DNA of 64,000 nt, taken from contig JADMKK010000041.1 in the NCBI GenBank assembly GCA_015478895.1, positions 186,001-250,000 on the forward strand, written 5' to 3'. The notes below the pieces were generated by a model. It was given only the letters and a program-made list of their open reading frames with translations. It made no database searches and was not told where the DNA came from. This DNA comes from Comamonas sp. (GTDB lineage: Bacteria; Pseudomonadota; Gammaproteobacteria; Burkholderiales; Burkholderiaceae_C). Positions 1 to 8,635 of the stretch are shown in pieces (the first letter of the stretch is position 1; the number at the start of each line of letters is the position of its first letter). Made by a program: the position numbers and the translations under genes.

Positions 1-353
1 CGCAGTTGTTGCGCAAGGTCCAGGCGCTCAGGGGTGGTCAGCTTGCGCAGGTCAGGGCGCTCACCGGCAGGCTTGACGCGTGGCTGAGGCGTGATGGCCT
101 TGGCATACTGATCCCAGGCGGCTTGCTGGCTGGGCTGGATCTGCAAAAGTGTTTTCAGGCGTTCGGTACGATCGGCCTGAAACTTGGCAAAGTCCATGGT
201 TTTACCGCGTGGGCCATGGTGGGGCGCTGTGTGGGCAGGGGCTGCAGCCGGGCCCTGAGCGGGTGCTGGCTGGGCATGGGCGCTGAACGCGAAAGAACCC
301 AGCAAAGCGGCGGTGGCAACGGTGGCGGTCAAAGTGCGTTGGAAGAGGGCCAT
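1..353 (-). CDS. LTXXQ-motif (Spy/CpxP-like) periplasmic protein, C-terminus cut by window edge
   Basis: The reading frame starts at the ATG whose complement is at 351-353 and runs off the left edge, so only about 117 N-terminal residues are visible. It opens with a clear Sec signal peptide (MALFQRTLTATVATAALLG, cleaved near AHAQ), then an Ala/Pro/His-rich linker. The mature part has FAKFQADRTERLKTLLQIQPSQ and a later LTTPERLDL segment, the spacing of the LTXXQ repeats in Spy/CpxP-type helical periplasmic proteins. Those relatives are envelope-stress chaperones or metal-responsive proteins; the role here is inferred only. An AAGGAG-like ribosome-binding site lies just upstream. Confidence 0.7.
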   Translation of the reverse strand, partial: MALFQRTLTATVATAALLGSFAFSAHAQPAPAQGPAAAPAHTAPHHGPRGKTMDFAKFQADRTERLKTLLQIQPSQQAAWDQYAKAITPQPRVKPAGERPDLRKLTTPERLDLAQQL

Positions 354-537
354 ATCAAACTCCTTGAGGTGGGGATGGTGCTGCAGGGACACGGCGAGAT
401 TGCTGTGTCGATGGAGGCAAGTTTGAGGTCTCTATGTAAGCGCTTCGTGAGGCTTTGCTGCTGCTGTGTAAAGTAATAAAAAGCTAGGTGAGTGGCGGGG
501 CGATAGCAGTGGTAAAAACCAGAGCGTTTTTGCTGTT

Positions 538-577
538 TTCCCCTTATTCCACCAGGGCCTATAGCTCCTTAATTTGA
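538..577 (-). repeat. Dispersed intergenic repeat, degenerate copy
   Basis: The stretch CTTATTCCACCAGGGC followed by CTATAGCTCCTTAATTTG resembles the reverse orientation of the repeat seen at 20776, 31085 and 44436 (AAGGGC...AGCTATCAAATTT in that orientation). Match is partial, so this is the weakest copy. It sits in the 289-base gap between the LTXXQ gene and rdgC, which otherwise shows no gene. Confidence 0.4.
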
Positions 578-642
578 AGATGGGTGCAGCGAGATCGGGC
601 ACCCATTTTGGTTTTTAGATATATCAGGAAGAAGGTGGCTGC

Positions 643-1656
643 GTGTTCAAAAACATGATCGTGTACCGCATGGCGGCGCAATGGGAAGGCTCACTGGAGC
701 AAGTGGAAGAGGCGCTGCAAAAGACGCCATTCATGCAATGCGGCGCGACGCAAGAGCAATCGTCAGGCTGGGTGCCACCACGGGGTGAAGACAATGGCCT
801 GCTGGCGGAGAGTGTGGGCGGCCAGTGGATCTTGCGCTTCATGAGCGAATCCAAAATGCTGCCTGCCAGCGTGCTCAACCGCAAGGTGCAGGAAAAGGCC
901 GATGCGATTGAAAAAGAGCTGGGCCGCAAGCCCGGCAAAAAAGAGAAACGCGATCTGAAAGACGAGGCCAAGCTGGACTTGCTGCCCATGGCTTTCACCA
1001 AGCAAAGCAGCATGTGGGTGTGGATAGACCCGCAGGCCAAATTCCTGGTGCTGGACACCGGTGCGCAGGGCAAAGCCGATGACGTGGTAACGCTGCTGGT
1101 CGAAGGCCTCAAGGGCTTTGGCGTGGCACTGCTGGACACGCAAACCAGCGCCCAAGCCGCCATGGCGCACTGGTTGCTGACGCAGGAAGCACCTGTGGGC
1201 TTCAGCATCGACCGCGAGTGTGAACTCAAGGCCGCAGACGAATCCAAGGCTGTGGTGCGCTATGCACGCCATGCGCTGGATATTGACGAAGTCAAACAGC
1301 ACGTAGAACACGGCAAGCTGCCCACCAAACTGGCGCTGACCTGGGACGACCGCGTGAGCTTTGTGCTGACCGACAGCCTGCAGATCAAGAAGATTGCCTT
1401 TACCGATACGGTGCTCGACCAAGCCGGCGACGAAGGCGGCTTTGACACCGATGTGGCGATTGCTACGGGCGAGTTGAGCAAGCTGATTCCCGATCTGATT
1501 GAAGCGCTGGGCGGTGAAGGCCGTACGGAGATGGGTCAGCCCGCAGCCGCTGGTGCCAGCACTGCAACGCTGGCCGTGCGCGTGGCGGGCAAAGGCGCCA
1601 TGACGGGCCCCAAGACTGCGCCGCAAGATACCGATCCGGACGATGCACCCTTTTAA
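643..1656 (+). CDS. rdgC: Recombination-associated protein RdgC
   Basis: A 337-residue protein with the RdgC family signature from the first residues (MFKNMIVYRMA, compare MLWFKNLMVYRL in E. coli) and the conserved segment following the SGWVPP motif near residue 42. RdgC forms a ring-shaped dimer that binds double-stranded DNA without sequence preference and limits RecA loading; it acts at the nucleoid and at stalled forks. The start is GTG at 643, preceded by an AGGAAGAAGG ribosome-binding site; the later ATG at 655 would remove the conserved N-terminus. The C-terminal 40 residues (Ala/Gly/Thr-rich, ending DPDDAPF) are less conserved. It stands alone and is followed by a strong hairpin terminator. 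Confidence 0.96.
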   Translation: MFKNMIVYRMAAQWEGSLEQVEEALQKTPFMQCGATQEQSSGWVPPRGEDNGLLAESVGGQWILRFMSESKMLPASVLNRKVQEKADAIEKELGRKPGKKEKRDLKDEAKLDLLPMAFTKQSSMWVWIDPQAKFLVLDTGAQGKADDVVTLLVEGLKGFGVALLDTQTSAQAAMAHWLLTQEAPVGFSIDRECELKAADESKAVVRYARHALDIDEVKQHVEHGKLPTKLALTWDDRVSFVLTDSLQIKKIAFTDTVLDQAGDEGGFDTDVAIATGELSKLIPDLIEALGGEGRTEMGQPAAAGASTATLAVRVAGKGAMTGPKTAPQDTDPDDAPF

Positions 1657-1676
1657 ACACCGACGCTAAAAAATCG

Positions 1677-1706
1677 AAAGGGCCATGCATGCGCATGGCC
1701 CTTTTT
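1677..1706. terminator. Bidirectional rho-independent terminator after rdgC
   Basis: AAAGGGCCATGC / GCATGGCCCTTT form a near-perfect stem with a tiny loop, followed by T residues on the plus strand and preceded by A residues. It lies between convergent rdgC and the enoyl-CoA hydratase gene, so it can serve both. Confidence 0.85.
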
Positions 1707-1747
1707 GCATGCGCCAGATGGCGCAAACAGCGCGCTGGTGCAGGGGC

Positions 1748-2533
1748 TCAGCGCCCTTCGAATTGCGCCGGTTGCCTGGCAAAAAAAGCGGCCAGCCCGC
1801 GCGGTAAATCTTCGGTGTGTGCGCAGGCAATAAATGCCTGTGCTTCGGCCTGCAGCTGGGTGGGCAAATCACGCTCAAAACTGCTGCGCATCAGGCGGCG
1901 CATGTGGCCATAGGCCTGGGTGGGGCCACTGGCCAGCTGCTGGGCCAGTTGCTGCACGGCGGCGTCTAGGTCAGCGGCGGGCAGCACGCGGTTGATGAGG
2001 TTCAAGCGCAGGGCTTGTTCGGTGTTCAAGGGCTCGCTGAGCAGCGCAATTTCCAGCGCATGGCGCAGGCCCACCAGGCGAGGCAGTGCCCACGAAGCGC
2101 CCACGTCGCAACTGGCGCCCAGCTTGGTGTAGGCCATGTTGAACTGCGTGCCTTCGGCAGCGAAGACAAAGTCGGCCTGCAGCATGACCGACAGCCCCGC
2201 GCCAGCGGCTGCGCCGTGGACTTGCGCGATCACCGGCGCGTTGCCTGCGGCCAGCAGTTGCACGGCTTCGTTGAGCGGGCCTATCAGCTCTTTGGCGCCT
2301 TGCACGGGGTTGGCTTGCAGCGTGGCCAAGTCACCACCCGCCATGAAGGCGCGGCCCGCACCGCGCAGCACAATGCAGCGCACGCCGGCATCTTGCGTGA
2401 GCTGGCGCGCCGCATCGCGCAGGGCCAGGGCCATGGGCACGTTGATGGCGTTGAGCGCCTCAGGGCGTGAGAAGGTGAGGGTGGCAACGCCGTGCTGCTG
2501 CTCAAGTTGCAAAGGGGCGATGGGTGCAGGCAT
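1748..2533 (-). CDS. Enoyl-CoA hydratase/isomerase family protein (PaaG-like active site)
   Basis: A 261-residue crotonase-fold protein. The start at 2533 (MPAPIAPLQLEQQHG) is preceded by AGGAAA; a longer upstream frame lacks family similarity. The oxyanion-hole segments are visible (RAFMAGGDL near 60 and HGAAAGAGLSVML near 107-119). Both glutamates of classical enoyl-CoA hydratases are missing: the GCELA position reads GLSVM and the QPE position reads MAY. Instead a downstream Asp (SCDVGASW) aligns with the catalytic Asp region of PaaG-type isomerases. It is therefore more likely an isomerase or atypical member than a standard hydratase. It is the last gene of the liv-type operon, 133 bases after the ligase gene. 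Confidence 0.88.
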   Translation of the reverse strand: MPAPIAPLQLEQQHGVATLTFSRPEALNAINVPMALALRDAARQLTQDAGVRCIVLRGAGRAFMAGGDLATLQANPVQGAKELIGPLNEAVQLLAAGNAPVIAQVHGAAAGAGLSVMLQADFVFAAEGTQFNMAYTKLGASCDVGASWALPRLVGLRHALEIALLSEPLNTEQALRLNLINRVLPAADLDAAVQQLAQQLASGPTQAYGHMRRLMRSSFERDLPTQLQAEAQAFIACAHTEDLPRGLAAFFARQPAQFEGR

Positions 2534-2666
2534 AGCGTTTCCTGTGAAAAAGAAAAAAGAAGAGCTGTTTGCCCTCGTCAAACCGTGCTTTCCGTATGAA
2601 AAGGGTCTGAAATGAAGGCACAACTAGGGCATGCAGCTCTGGTTTTTAAATGACGGTGTGGTGCGC

Positions 2667-4496
2667 TCAGTGGTACAGCGCATCAATCTCTGGCGCGTAG
2701 GTCTTGTAGATGCTGGAGCGGCGCACTTTCATGGTGGCGGTGACTTCGCCGTCGTCGTGGTCCAGCTCTTTGGTCAGCAGGTGGAACTTGCGGATTTGCG
2801 AAACCTGCGCCAACCGCGCATTGCCCTGGGCAATGACACCGTCGATGAGCTGGCGCACGCGTTCGTCCTCGACCAGCGAGCGGAAATGGGTAAACGCAAT
2901 ACGCTGGGTTTCGGCCCATTTGCCCACGGTTTCGTAGTCGATCTGAATGAGCGCGCTGACGAATTTGCGCCCGTCTGCCACCACGATGCATTCCTTGATG
3001 TAGGGGCTGCCTTTCATGGTGTTTTCAATTTCGGACGGCGTGAGGTTCTTGCCTCCAGCGGTGATCATGATGTCTTTCAAGCGATCCACGATGTGCAGCT
3101 GGCCGTTGACCTCGCGCACCACGTCGCCGGTGTGCAGCCAGCCGTCCTGCACGGTCTGGGCCGTGGCTTCCGGGTTTTGGTAGTAACCGGCAAACACCAT
3201 GTCGCCTTGAATCTGGAACTCCCCTGTGACGGGGTCAATACGGTGTGTCACGCCTTGGGTGGGAATGCCCACGGTGCCCACCTGCACGTGGTGCAGTTCG
3301 TGGCCGGTGACCATGCCGGTGGATTCGGTCAGTCCATACACCTCGATCAGTGGCACGCCCAGAACGCGGAAGAACCGCACCACATCGGGCGGGATGGGGG
3401 CCGCACCAGTCAGCGCCACGGTGGCTTTGCGCAGGCCAATGAAGTTTTGCAGCGAACGCAAAATGAGCCAGTAGTACGCGCCAAAGCGCAGGCGCTCAGC
3501 CAGCGTCCACTGGCTGCGTGCTTTCTCGGCCAGCGGCGTGCAGGCTGCAAAGGCGCTGTCAAAAAGCGCCTGGCGCCAGCCGCCAGCTTCTTGCAGCTTG
3601 ATGGTGATGGAGGCGTGCAGCTTTTCCCAGATGCGCGGCACGCCCAGAAACATGCTAGGTGCAATCTCGCGCAGGTCTTCCTGCACGGTGCGAATCGATT
3701 CGCCAAAGTGCACTTGGGAGCCGAGATAGATGGGGCAGAACGTGGTGAGCATCTGCTCGGCCACATGGCACAGCGGCAGGTACGACAAATGCGTGGTGCC
3801 CGCGTGCATATGCAGGCGCTCGACAATCCCCGGCACCACGCCGCGAATGTTGCGGTAGGAGATCATCGCGCCCTTGGGTTTGCCGGTGGAGCCAGACGTG
3901 TAGATCATCAGGCCAATGTCATCGAGCGACTGCGCCTGGAGGGCGGCTTCAATCCACTGCGGATCGCCTTGTTGCGCGCCCAGTTGCTCGACGGCTTCAA
4001 ACGTCACAATCATGTCGCGCTGCTGCGGCGTGAAGCTGCGCAGGCCCTTGGTTTCCATGACGATGATCTTGCGCAGTTTGGGCAAATGGGGCAGGGCTTC
4101 GAGCAGTTTGTCGGTCTGCTCCTGGTCTTCGCAGACCATGATTTCAATGTCTGCGTGGCCCACCACGTAGGCCACTTCGGGGGTGGGGCTGGTGGGGTAG
4201 ACGCCCACGGTGACGCCGCCCACCAAACCCGTGCCCATTTGTGCCAGCACCCATTCAATACGGTTTTCGGCAATCACGCCGACATGGCCTCCCGCAGCCA
4301 GCCCGATAGAGCGCAGGCCCATGCCAAAGTGGCTGGCGCGTTCGTAGTAGCTGGCCCAGGTGAAGGGCTTCCAGATGCCAAAGTCTTTTTGCCGGATGGC
4401 CACGCGCTGCGCGTCGCTGCGGGCGCGTTCGCGCAGCATCTGGGGTAGGGTGGACTCGGGCAGTTGCAGCATGGGTTTCATGGCGTCACTTGGCAT
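2667..4496 (-). CDS. AMP-forming acyl-CoA synthetase (long-chain/aromatic acid:CoA ligase type)
   Basis: A protein of 609 residues with the ANL-superfamily motifs: the phosphate loop YTSGSTGKPKGA, the GLTESTG adenine motif, HTGD, and the hinge VDRLKDIMITAGGKN with its catalytic Lys. Length and the long C-terminal tail fit the FadD15/long-chain branch. It would adenylate a carboxylic acid and transfer it to CoA in the cytoplasm. It lies 34 bases downstream of livF, so the likely substrate is whatever the adjoining ABC transporter imports. Start is uncertain: ATG at 4496 has no good ribosome-binding site, and ATG at 4481 (MKPMLQLPES) is an equally good choice. Confidence 0.93.
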   Translation of the reverse strand: MPSDAMKPMLQLPESTLPQMLRERARSDAQRVAIRQKDFGIWKPFTWASYYERASHFGMGLRSIGLAAGGHVGVIAENRIEWVLAQMGTGLVGGVTVGVYPTSPTPEVAYVVGHADIEIMVCEDQEQTDKLLEALPHLPKLRKIIVMETKGLRSFTPQQRDMIVTFEAVEQLGAQQGDPQWIEAALQAQSLDDIGLMIYTSGSTGKPKGAMISYRNIRGVVPGIVERLHMHAGTTHLSYLPLCHVAEQMLTTFCPIYLGSQVHFGESIRTVQEDLREIAPSMFLGVPRIWEKLHASITIKLQEAGGWRQALFDSAFAACTPLAEKARSQWTLAERLRFGAYYWLILRSLQNFIGLRKATVALTGAAPIPPDVVRFFRVLGVPLIEVYGLTESTGMVTGHELHHVQVGTVGIPTQGVTHRIDPVTGEFQIQGDMVFAGYYQNPEATAQTVQDGWLHTGDVVREVNGQLHIVDRLKDIMITAGGKNLTPSEIENTMKGSPYIKECIVVADGRKFVSALIQIDYETVGKWAETQRIAFTHFRSLVEDERVRQLIDGVIAQGNARLAQVSQIRKFHLLTKELDHDDGEVTATMKVRRSSIYKTYAPEIDALYH

Positions 4497-4530
4497 TCAA
4501 AAAACGAAGAAAAGCGGGGTGCAGCAGCGC

Positions 4531-5349
4531 TCAGGACAGCCAGCGTTTGCGGCGCTTGTAATGCTTGATGTCTTTGAAGCTTTTGGCCTCGCCGCCGCCG
4601 CCCATGCCCAGATAGAACTCGCGCACATCGGGGTCGTTGGCCAGCTTTTCGGCGCTGCCATCGATGACGATTTTTCCGTTCTCCATGATGTAGCCGCGGT
4701 GCGCCACGGCCAGTGCCACGGTGGCGTTTTGCTCAACCAGCAGCATGGAGGTGCCGCGCTCGACATTGATGCGGGCGATGATGGAGAAGATGTCTTCCAC
4801 CAGCTTGGGCGACAGGCCCAGCGAGGGCTCATCGAGCAAGATGAGTTCGGGCTGCGCAATCAGTGCGCGGCCAATGGCCAGCATTTGCTGCTCGCCGCCC
4901 GACAGGTAACCGGCCAGCCCCTTGCGCCGTTCATGCAGGCGCGGAAAGTAGGTGTAGACCAGATCAAAGCCAGGCGCTTGGGCGTTGGCGCGGCCGCTGA
5001 GGGCGTAGGTGGAAGCAATCAGGTTTTCTTCGACCGTGAGGTCTTCGAACACGCGCCGGCCTTCCATGACATGCGACAGCCCCTGGCGCACCAGCTGCTG
5101 CGGCGCAGTGCGGCCAATGTCCTGCCCGTTAAAGCGAATGCTGCCGGACTCCAGCGCGCCGTCTTCCAGCTCCAGCAGGCCCGATGCGGCCTTGAGCGTG
5201 GTGGATTTGCCTGCGCCGTTGCTGCCCAGCAGCGCCACGATCTGGCCGCGCGGCACCGCCAGCGACAGCCCGCGCAGGGCTTGCACGACTTTGTTGTAGA
5301 TCACTTCGATGTTGTTGATCTCGAGCACGTTGTCCGGGGTGGGCTGCAT
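4531..5349 (-). CDS. livF: Branched-chain amino acid-type ABC transporter ATP-binding protein (LivF)
   Basis: A 272-residue ATPase with Walker A (GSNGAGKSTT), the LSGGEQQ signature, and Walker B (LILLDEPSLGLSP), closely matching the LivF class. The start at 5349 (MQPTPDNVLEINNIEV) fits the family length; in-frame sequence upstream is unrelated. Residues after 240 contain a short basic tail (KHYKRRKRWLS) beyond the usual LivF end. It pairs with the LivG ATPase at 8632-9486 to drive the LivH/LivM channel at the inner membrane. In this kind of operon the substrate is often an aliphatic or aromatic carboxylate rather than leucine, as the neighbouring CoA ligase suggests. Confidence 0.95.
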   Translation of the reverse strand: MQPTPDNVLEINNIEVIYNKVVQALRGLSLAVPRGQIVALLGSNGAGKSTTLKAASGLLELEDGALESGSIRFNGQDIGRTAPQQLVRQGLSHVMEGRRVFEDLTVEENLIASTYALSGRANAQAPGFDLVYTYFPRLHERRKGLAGYLSGGEQQMLAIGRALIAQPELILLDEPSLGLSPKLVEDIFSIIARINVERGTSMLLVEQNATVALAVAHRGYIMENGKIVIDGSAEKLANDPDVREFYLGMGGGGEAKSFKDIKHYKRRKRWLS

Positions 5350-5440
5350 GGCGTCCAACAAAACTAAGAGACAGCTTGGCGCTGCAAAAAATGGAAACAC
5401 ACAGGGCTGCTGCATGGGGTGCCACAGCCCTGAGGGCGGT

Positions 5441-6637
5441 TTACTTGGCCAGAGAGATCCAGTCCGAGGCCGCGACCATCTTTTTGGCCTTGAAGTCGGC
5501 GCGGTAGACGCGGCCCACAGGGATGGAGTTGCCCTTGATGGTGATGGGCACACCAATCAGCCCCCCGGTATCAAAGTTCTCCAGGCTGTTCAGGGCGGCC
5601 TTGAGGTTGCTGCCGGTCAGTGGCTTACCCGCTTTCAAGCAGCGGCGCGCCGATTCGGTGAACAGCATGGCAGCCAGAAAACCCTGGATGTAGGCCGTGC
5701 TCTGGTACTCCGGGCGCAGGGTGCGGATTTTTTCCAGCATGGGCGATTTTTCGGTGTCGTAGTAGTAGCGAAAGGGCATGACACCCATGAAGCCGTCACC
5801 GTTCTCGCCCATCTGCATGACGGTGGAGCTGTCCATGGTCCAGAAGGTGCCCATCCACTTGCTGGTCATGCCCATCTGCTTGCCTTGGGTGACGAACTCC
5901 GGAATGGGCGCCAGGATGTAGCCGTGGAAGATGGTGTAGTCGGGGGCGGCGCGGCGCAGCTTGATGACTTCGGTGGAGACATCCACGCTGCCCGCAGGCG
6001 TCATGATCTTGATGGGCACGCTCAGGCCCATTTCCTTGGCCAGCTTTTCGCTGCTCTCAATGGGGTCGCGCCCAAACTCGGAGTCCGAGTAGACGAAGGC
6101 CACTTTGGCGCCCGGTTTTTCCTTGGCAATGTGGCGCAGCAAGATGCCAAACATTTCGGTGTAGTCGGGGCCTACAAGGAACTGGTTGGGGTATTTTTTA
6201 GGGTCGTTCAGCTCGGTGGCAAACGAGGCACCTGCCATCAAAATGCTGCCGTTGCGATCCAGCTCGGGATTGATGGTTTTGGCAAATCCGGTGGAGTCGC
6301 CGTAGTAGAGGTTGACCTTGTTCTGGCTGGTGATTTTTTTGAAGGTGGCCACCGACACATCGACCTTGTAGCCGGTGTCTTCGGGCACGTATTTAAGCTT
6401 GCGGCCCTCAACGCCGCCAGCGTCGTTGGTGATCTTTACAAAGTCCGCAATGCCGGCATTGATACCCACGCCCGCAAAGGCAAACACGCCGGTCATGGGG
6501 ATGGAGCCGCCAATCACGATCTCCTCATTGGTTTGCGCCAAAACGCTCAGAGGTGATGCGGCCAAGGCGCTGGCGCCGGCTGCAGCCACTGCCATCAGCA
6601 GGTTGCGGCGGGGCTGAGAAATCAGAGTTTTATCCAT
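5441..6637 (-). CDS. Branched-chain-type ABC transporter periplasmic substrate-binding protein
   Basis: A 398-residue type I periplasmic binding protein (LivJ/LivK fold). The N-terminus has a twin-arginine-like signal (QPRRNLLMAVAAAGASAL) ending near VLAQ, followed by EEIVIGGSIPMTG, the usual first strand of this family. It captures the ligand in the periplasm and docks on LivH/LivM. It is longer than E. coli LivJ (about 367 residues) and resembles the binding proteins that accompany acyl-CoA ligases in Burkholderiales; the ligand cannot be read from sequence. The gene lies between livM (45 bases) and livF (91 bases) on the same strand. Start chosen at the ATG with GGAGACAAGC upstream. Confidence 0.93.
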   Translation of the reverse strand: MDKTLISQPRRNLLMAVAAAGASALAASPLSVLAQTNEEIVIGGSIPMTGVFAFAGVGINAGIADFVKITNDAGGVEGRKLKYVPEDTGYKVDVSVATFKKITSQNKVNLYYGDSTGFAKTINPELDRNGSILMAGASFATELNDPKKYPNQFLVGPDYTEMFGILLRHIAKEKPGAKVAFVYSDSEFGRDPIESSEKLAKEMGLSVPIKIMTPAGSVDVSTEVIKLRRAAPDYTIFHGYILAPIPEFVTQGKQMGMTSKWMGTFWTMDSSTVMQMGENGDGFMGVMPFRYYYDTEKSPMLEKIRTLRPEYQSTAYIQGFLAAMLFTESARRCLKAGKPLTGSNLKAALNSLENFDTGGLIGVPITIKGNSIPVGRVYRADFKAKKMVAASDWISLAK

Positions 6638-6682
6638 GCTTGTCTCCTGGTGGTGGTCGTGGCAAAAAAGTGAAAAGGGCCA

Positions 6683-7720
6683 TCAATTGCGGAAGGGCCA
6701 GAGGTGGAAATAGCGGCGAATACGGCGCCAGATTTCTGCCAGTCCATGGGGCTCAAAAACCAGAAATCCAATGATCAGCAGGCCAAAAATCACGGTGCGT
6801 ACGGGCGAGAGAAACACCGCTAGCTCGGTGCCGCCGGGCAGCACGGCGACCAGCAGCTTGAGGATCTCGGGCACCATAGTCATGAACACCGCGCCGAGGA
6901 TGCCGCCCAGGATGGAGCCCATGCCGCCGACGATGATGGCGGCCAGGAAGAAAATCGACATCAGCAGCGGAAAACTCTCGGGCGTAACCACGCGGAAGAA
7001 GTAGGCCCACATGCCGCCTGCCACGCCCGCATAAAACGACGACAGACCAAACGACAGCAGCTTGTAGCGCAGCAGCGGAATGCCCAGCACTTCGGCCGAA
7101 ATGTCGCGGTCACGGATGGCAATGAAGGCGCGGCCAATGCGCGTGCGAAAGATGTTGGCTGCACCCAGCAGCATCAGCACCGTGACCGGCAAGATCAGCC
7201 AGTACAGGCGAAACGAGGTGTCCAGTGGCATACCGAAAAATCGGGCAGGTTGCAGCGACAAACCCGTGGTGCCGCCCGTAAACTGCAGGTTGCCAAACAG
7301 AAAGTGCGTGATGAATGATGCGGCGATCGTGGCAATCGCCAGATACAAGCCTTTGACGCGCAGGGACGGAATGCCCACGATGATGCCGCCCAGCATGGCG
7401 ATCACACCACCGGCGAGCAAATTGATGAAAAAAGGCGTGCCTACGTGGGTCTCTAAAACGGCCACGGTGTAGGCGCCCAGTCCCATGAAGGCTGCTTGCC
7501 CCAGGCTGACCAGTCCGGTGTAGCCGGTCAGGATGTTCAGGCCCGTGGCACTGGCTACATTGATGGCCACCAGACAGGCCATGTACAGCCAGTATTCGGT
7601 GGCCATGAAGGGGAAGATGACCAGCAAGGCTGCGGCAATCACCAGCCAGGTTTTTTGCGTGCGCGAGTCAAACAAGGCCGCGTCTGCCACATAGCTTTCT
7701 TTGAGCGTTCCGATGCGCAT
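6683..7720 (-). CDS. livM: Branched-chain amino acid-type ABC transporter permease (LivM)
   Basis: A 345-residue multi-pass membrane protein with the LivM hallmark NILTGYTGLVSLGQAAFMGLGAYT near residues 65-90 and the ATPase-coupling loop around ALGIP-like text (SAEVLGIPLLRYKLLSF) near 210-225. It would form the translocation channel with LivH. The start at 7720 is preceded by AGGAGACACC, a good ribosome-binding site. It sits 33 bases downstream of livH and 45 upstream of the binding-protein gene, consistent with one polycistronic message. Confidence 0.94.
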   Translation of the reverse strand: MRIGTLKESYVADAALFDSRTQKTWLVIAAALLVIFPFMATEYWLYMACLVAINVASATGLNILTGYTGLVSLGQAAFMGLGAYTVAVLETHVGTPFFINLLAGGVIAMLGGIIVGIPSLRVKGLYLAIATIAASFITHFLFGNLQFTGGTTGLSLQPARFFGMPLDTSFRLYWLILPVTVLMLLGAANIFRTRIGRAFIAIRDRDISAEVLGIPLLRYKLLSFGLSSFYAGVAGGMWAYFFRVVTPESFPLLMSIFFLAAIIVGGMGSILGGILGAVFMTMVPEILKLLVAVLPGGTELAVFLSPVRTVIFGLLIIGFLVFEPHGLAEIWRRIRRYFHLWPFRN

Positions 7721-7753
7721 GGGGTGGTGTCTCCTGGTGTGTCTTGAAGGGGC

Positions 7754-8635
7754 TCAGAGCCGCTCGATTTCGTGGGTGCCAAACAGGCCGTAGGGGCGGA
7801 TCATCAAGATCACCACCAGCACAATGAAGGTGGCCAGCAGCTTGTACTCGCCACCCAGAAAAGCGCCGGCCAGTGCTTCGACCAAACCAATGACAAGACC
7901 ACCAATGAGTGCGCCCAAAACGCTGTCGAGCCCGCCCACAATCACCACCACCAGCACCGACAGGCCAAAGACGCCCATGCTGGACGACAGCCCGCCAATG
8001 GAGCCGACGATGATCCCGGAGACGGCGGCAATCATGGCCGACACCACCCAGGCCAGCGAGAACACACGGGGTACGTTGATGCCCACAGAGTACGCCGCTG
8101 CCTGGTCGCTGGCCGTAGCACGCAAGGCCACACCACCGCGCCAGAATCGAAACACCAGCAGCACGGTGGCAATAAAGACGACGGCAATCACCGAGCCCCA
8201 GAACACCTTGGGTGCCAGGAAAGCCTCACCGACCATGATGGGCTGGGTGGGCATGAAGTCAGGCAGGCGGCGCTGATCGGCCGTCCAGATCATCTCCACA
8301 ATGCCGACCAGCACCGAGGCCAGGCCCACGGTGACCATGAATACGGAAATGGGTGGCTCGCCCAGCAGCGGGCGAATGATGGTGCGCTCAATCAATGCCC
8401 CCAGCGCGCCGCTGGCCAGCACTGCAGCAGGGATCGCAAGCCACAGCGGCAGCGCCCACATGGCAGTGAAAGTGAAGAACAGGTAGGCGCCCATCATCAG
8501 CATTTCGCCAATGGCAATGTTGACCACGCGCGTAGCTTTGTAGACCAGCACGAAGGCCAGCGCTGCCAAGGCGTACAGGCCGCCGCTGGCAATGCCGGTG
8601 AGGCTGATTTCAAACAGATAGGCCCAATCCATCAT
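7754..8635 (-). CDS. livH: Branched-chain amino acid-type ABC transporter permease (LivH)
   Basis: A 293-residue membrane protein with about eight hydrophobic segments and the LivH signature GIASGGLYALAALAFVLVYKATRVVNIAIGE split over residues 14-44 (A-L-A-A-L then N-I-A-x-G-E). The central DQAAAYSVGINVPRV segment is the coupling helix that contacts the ATPase. The ATG at 8633-8635 overlaps the livG stop codon by four bases, a translational-coupling arrangement. Together with livM, livG, livF and the binding protein it forms a complete importer. Confidence 0.95.
   Translation of the reverse strand: MMDWAYLFEISLTGIASGGLYALAALAFVLVYKATRVVNIAIGEMLMMGAYLFFTFTAMWALPLWLAIPAAVLASGALGALIERTIIRPLLGEPPISVFMVTVGLASVLVGIVEMIWTADQRRLPDFMPTQPIMVGEAFLAPKVFWGSVIAVVFIATVLLVFRFWRGGVALRATASDQAAAYSVGINVPRVFSLAWVVSAMIAAVSGIIVGSIGGLSSSMGVFGLSVLVVVIVGGLDSVLGALIGGLVIGLVEALAGAFLGGEYKLLATFIVLVVILMIRPYGLFGTHEIERL

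Noticed and set aside
2631..4448. Open frame of 605 codons on the plus strand over the acyl-CoA ligase gene
   Set aside because: Antisense shadow; the minus strand encodes an intact ligase with all ANL motifs.
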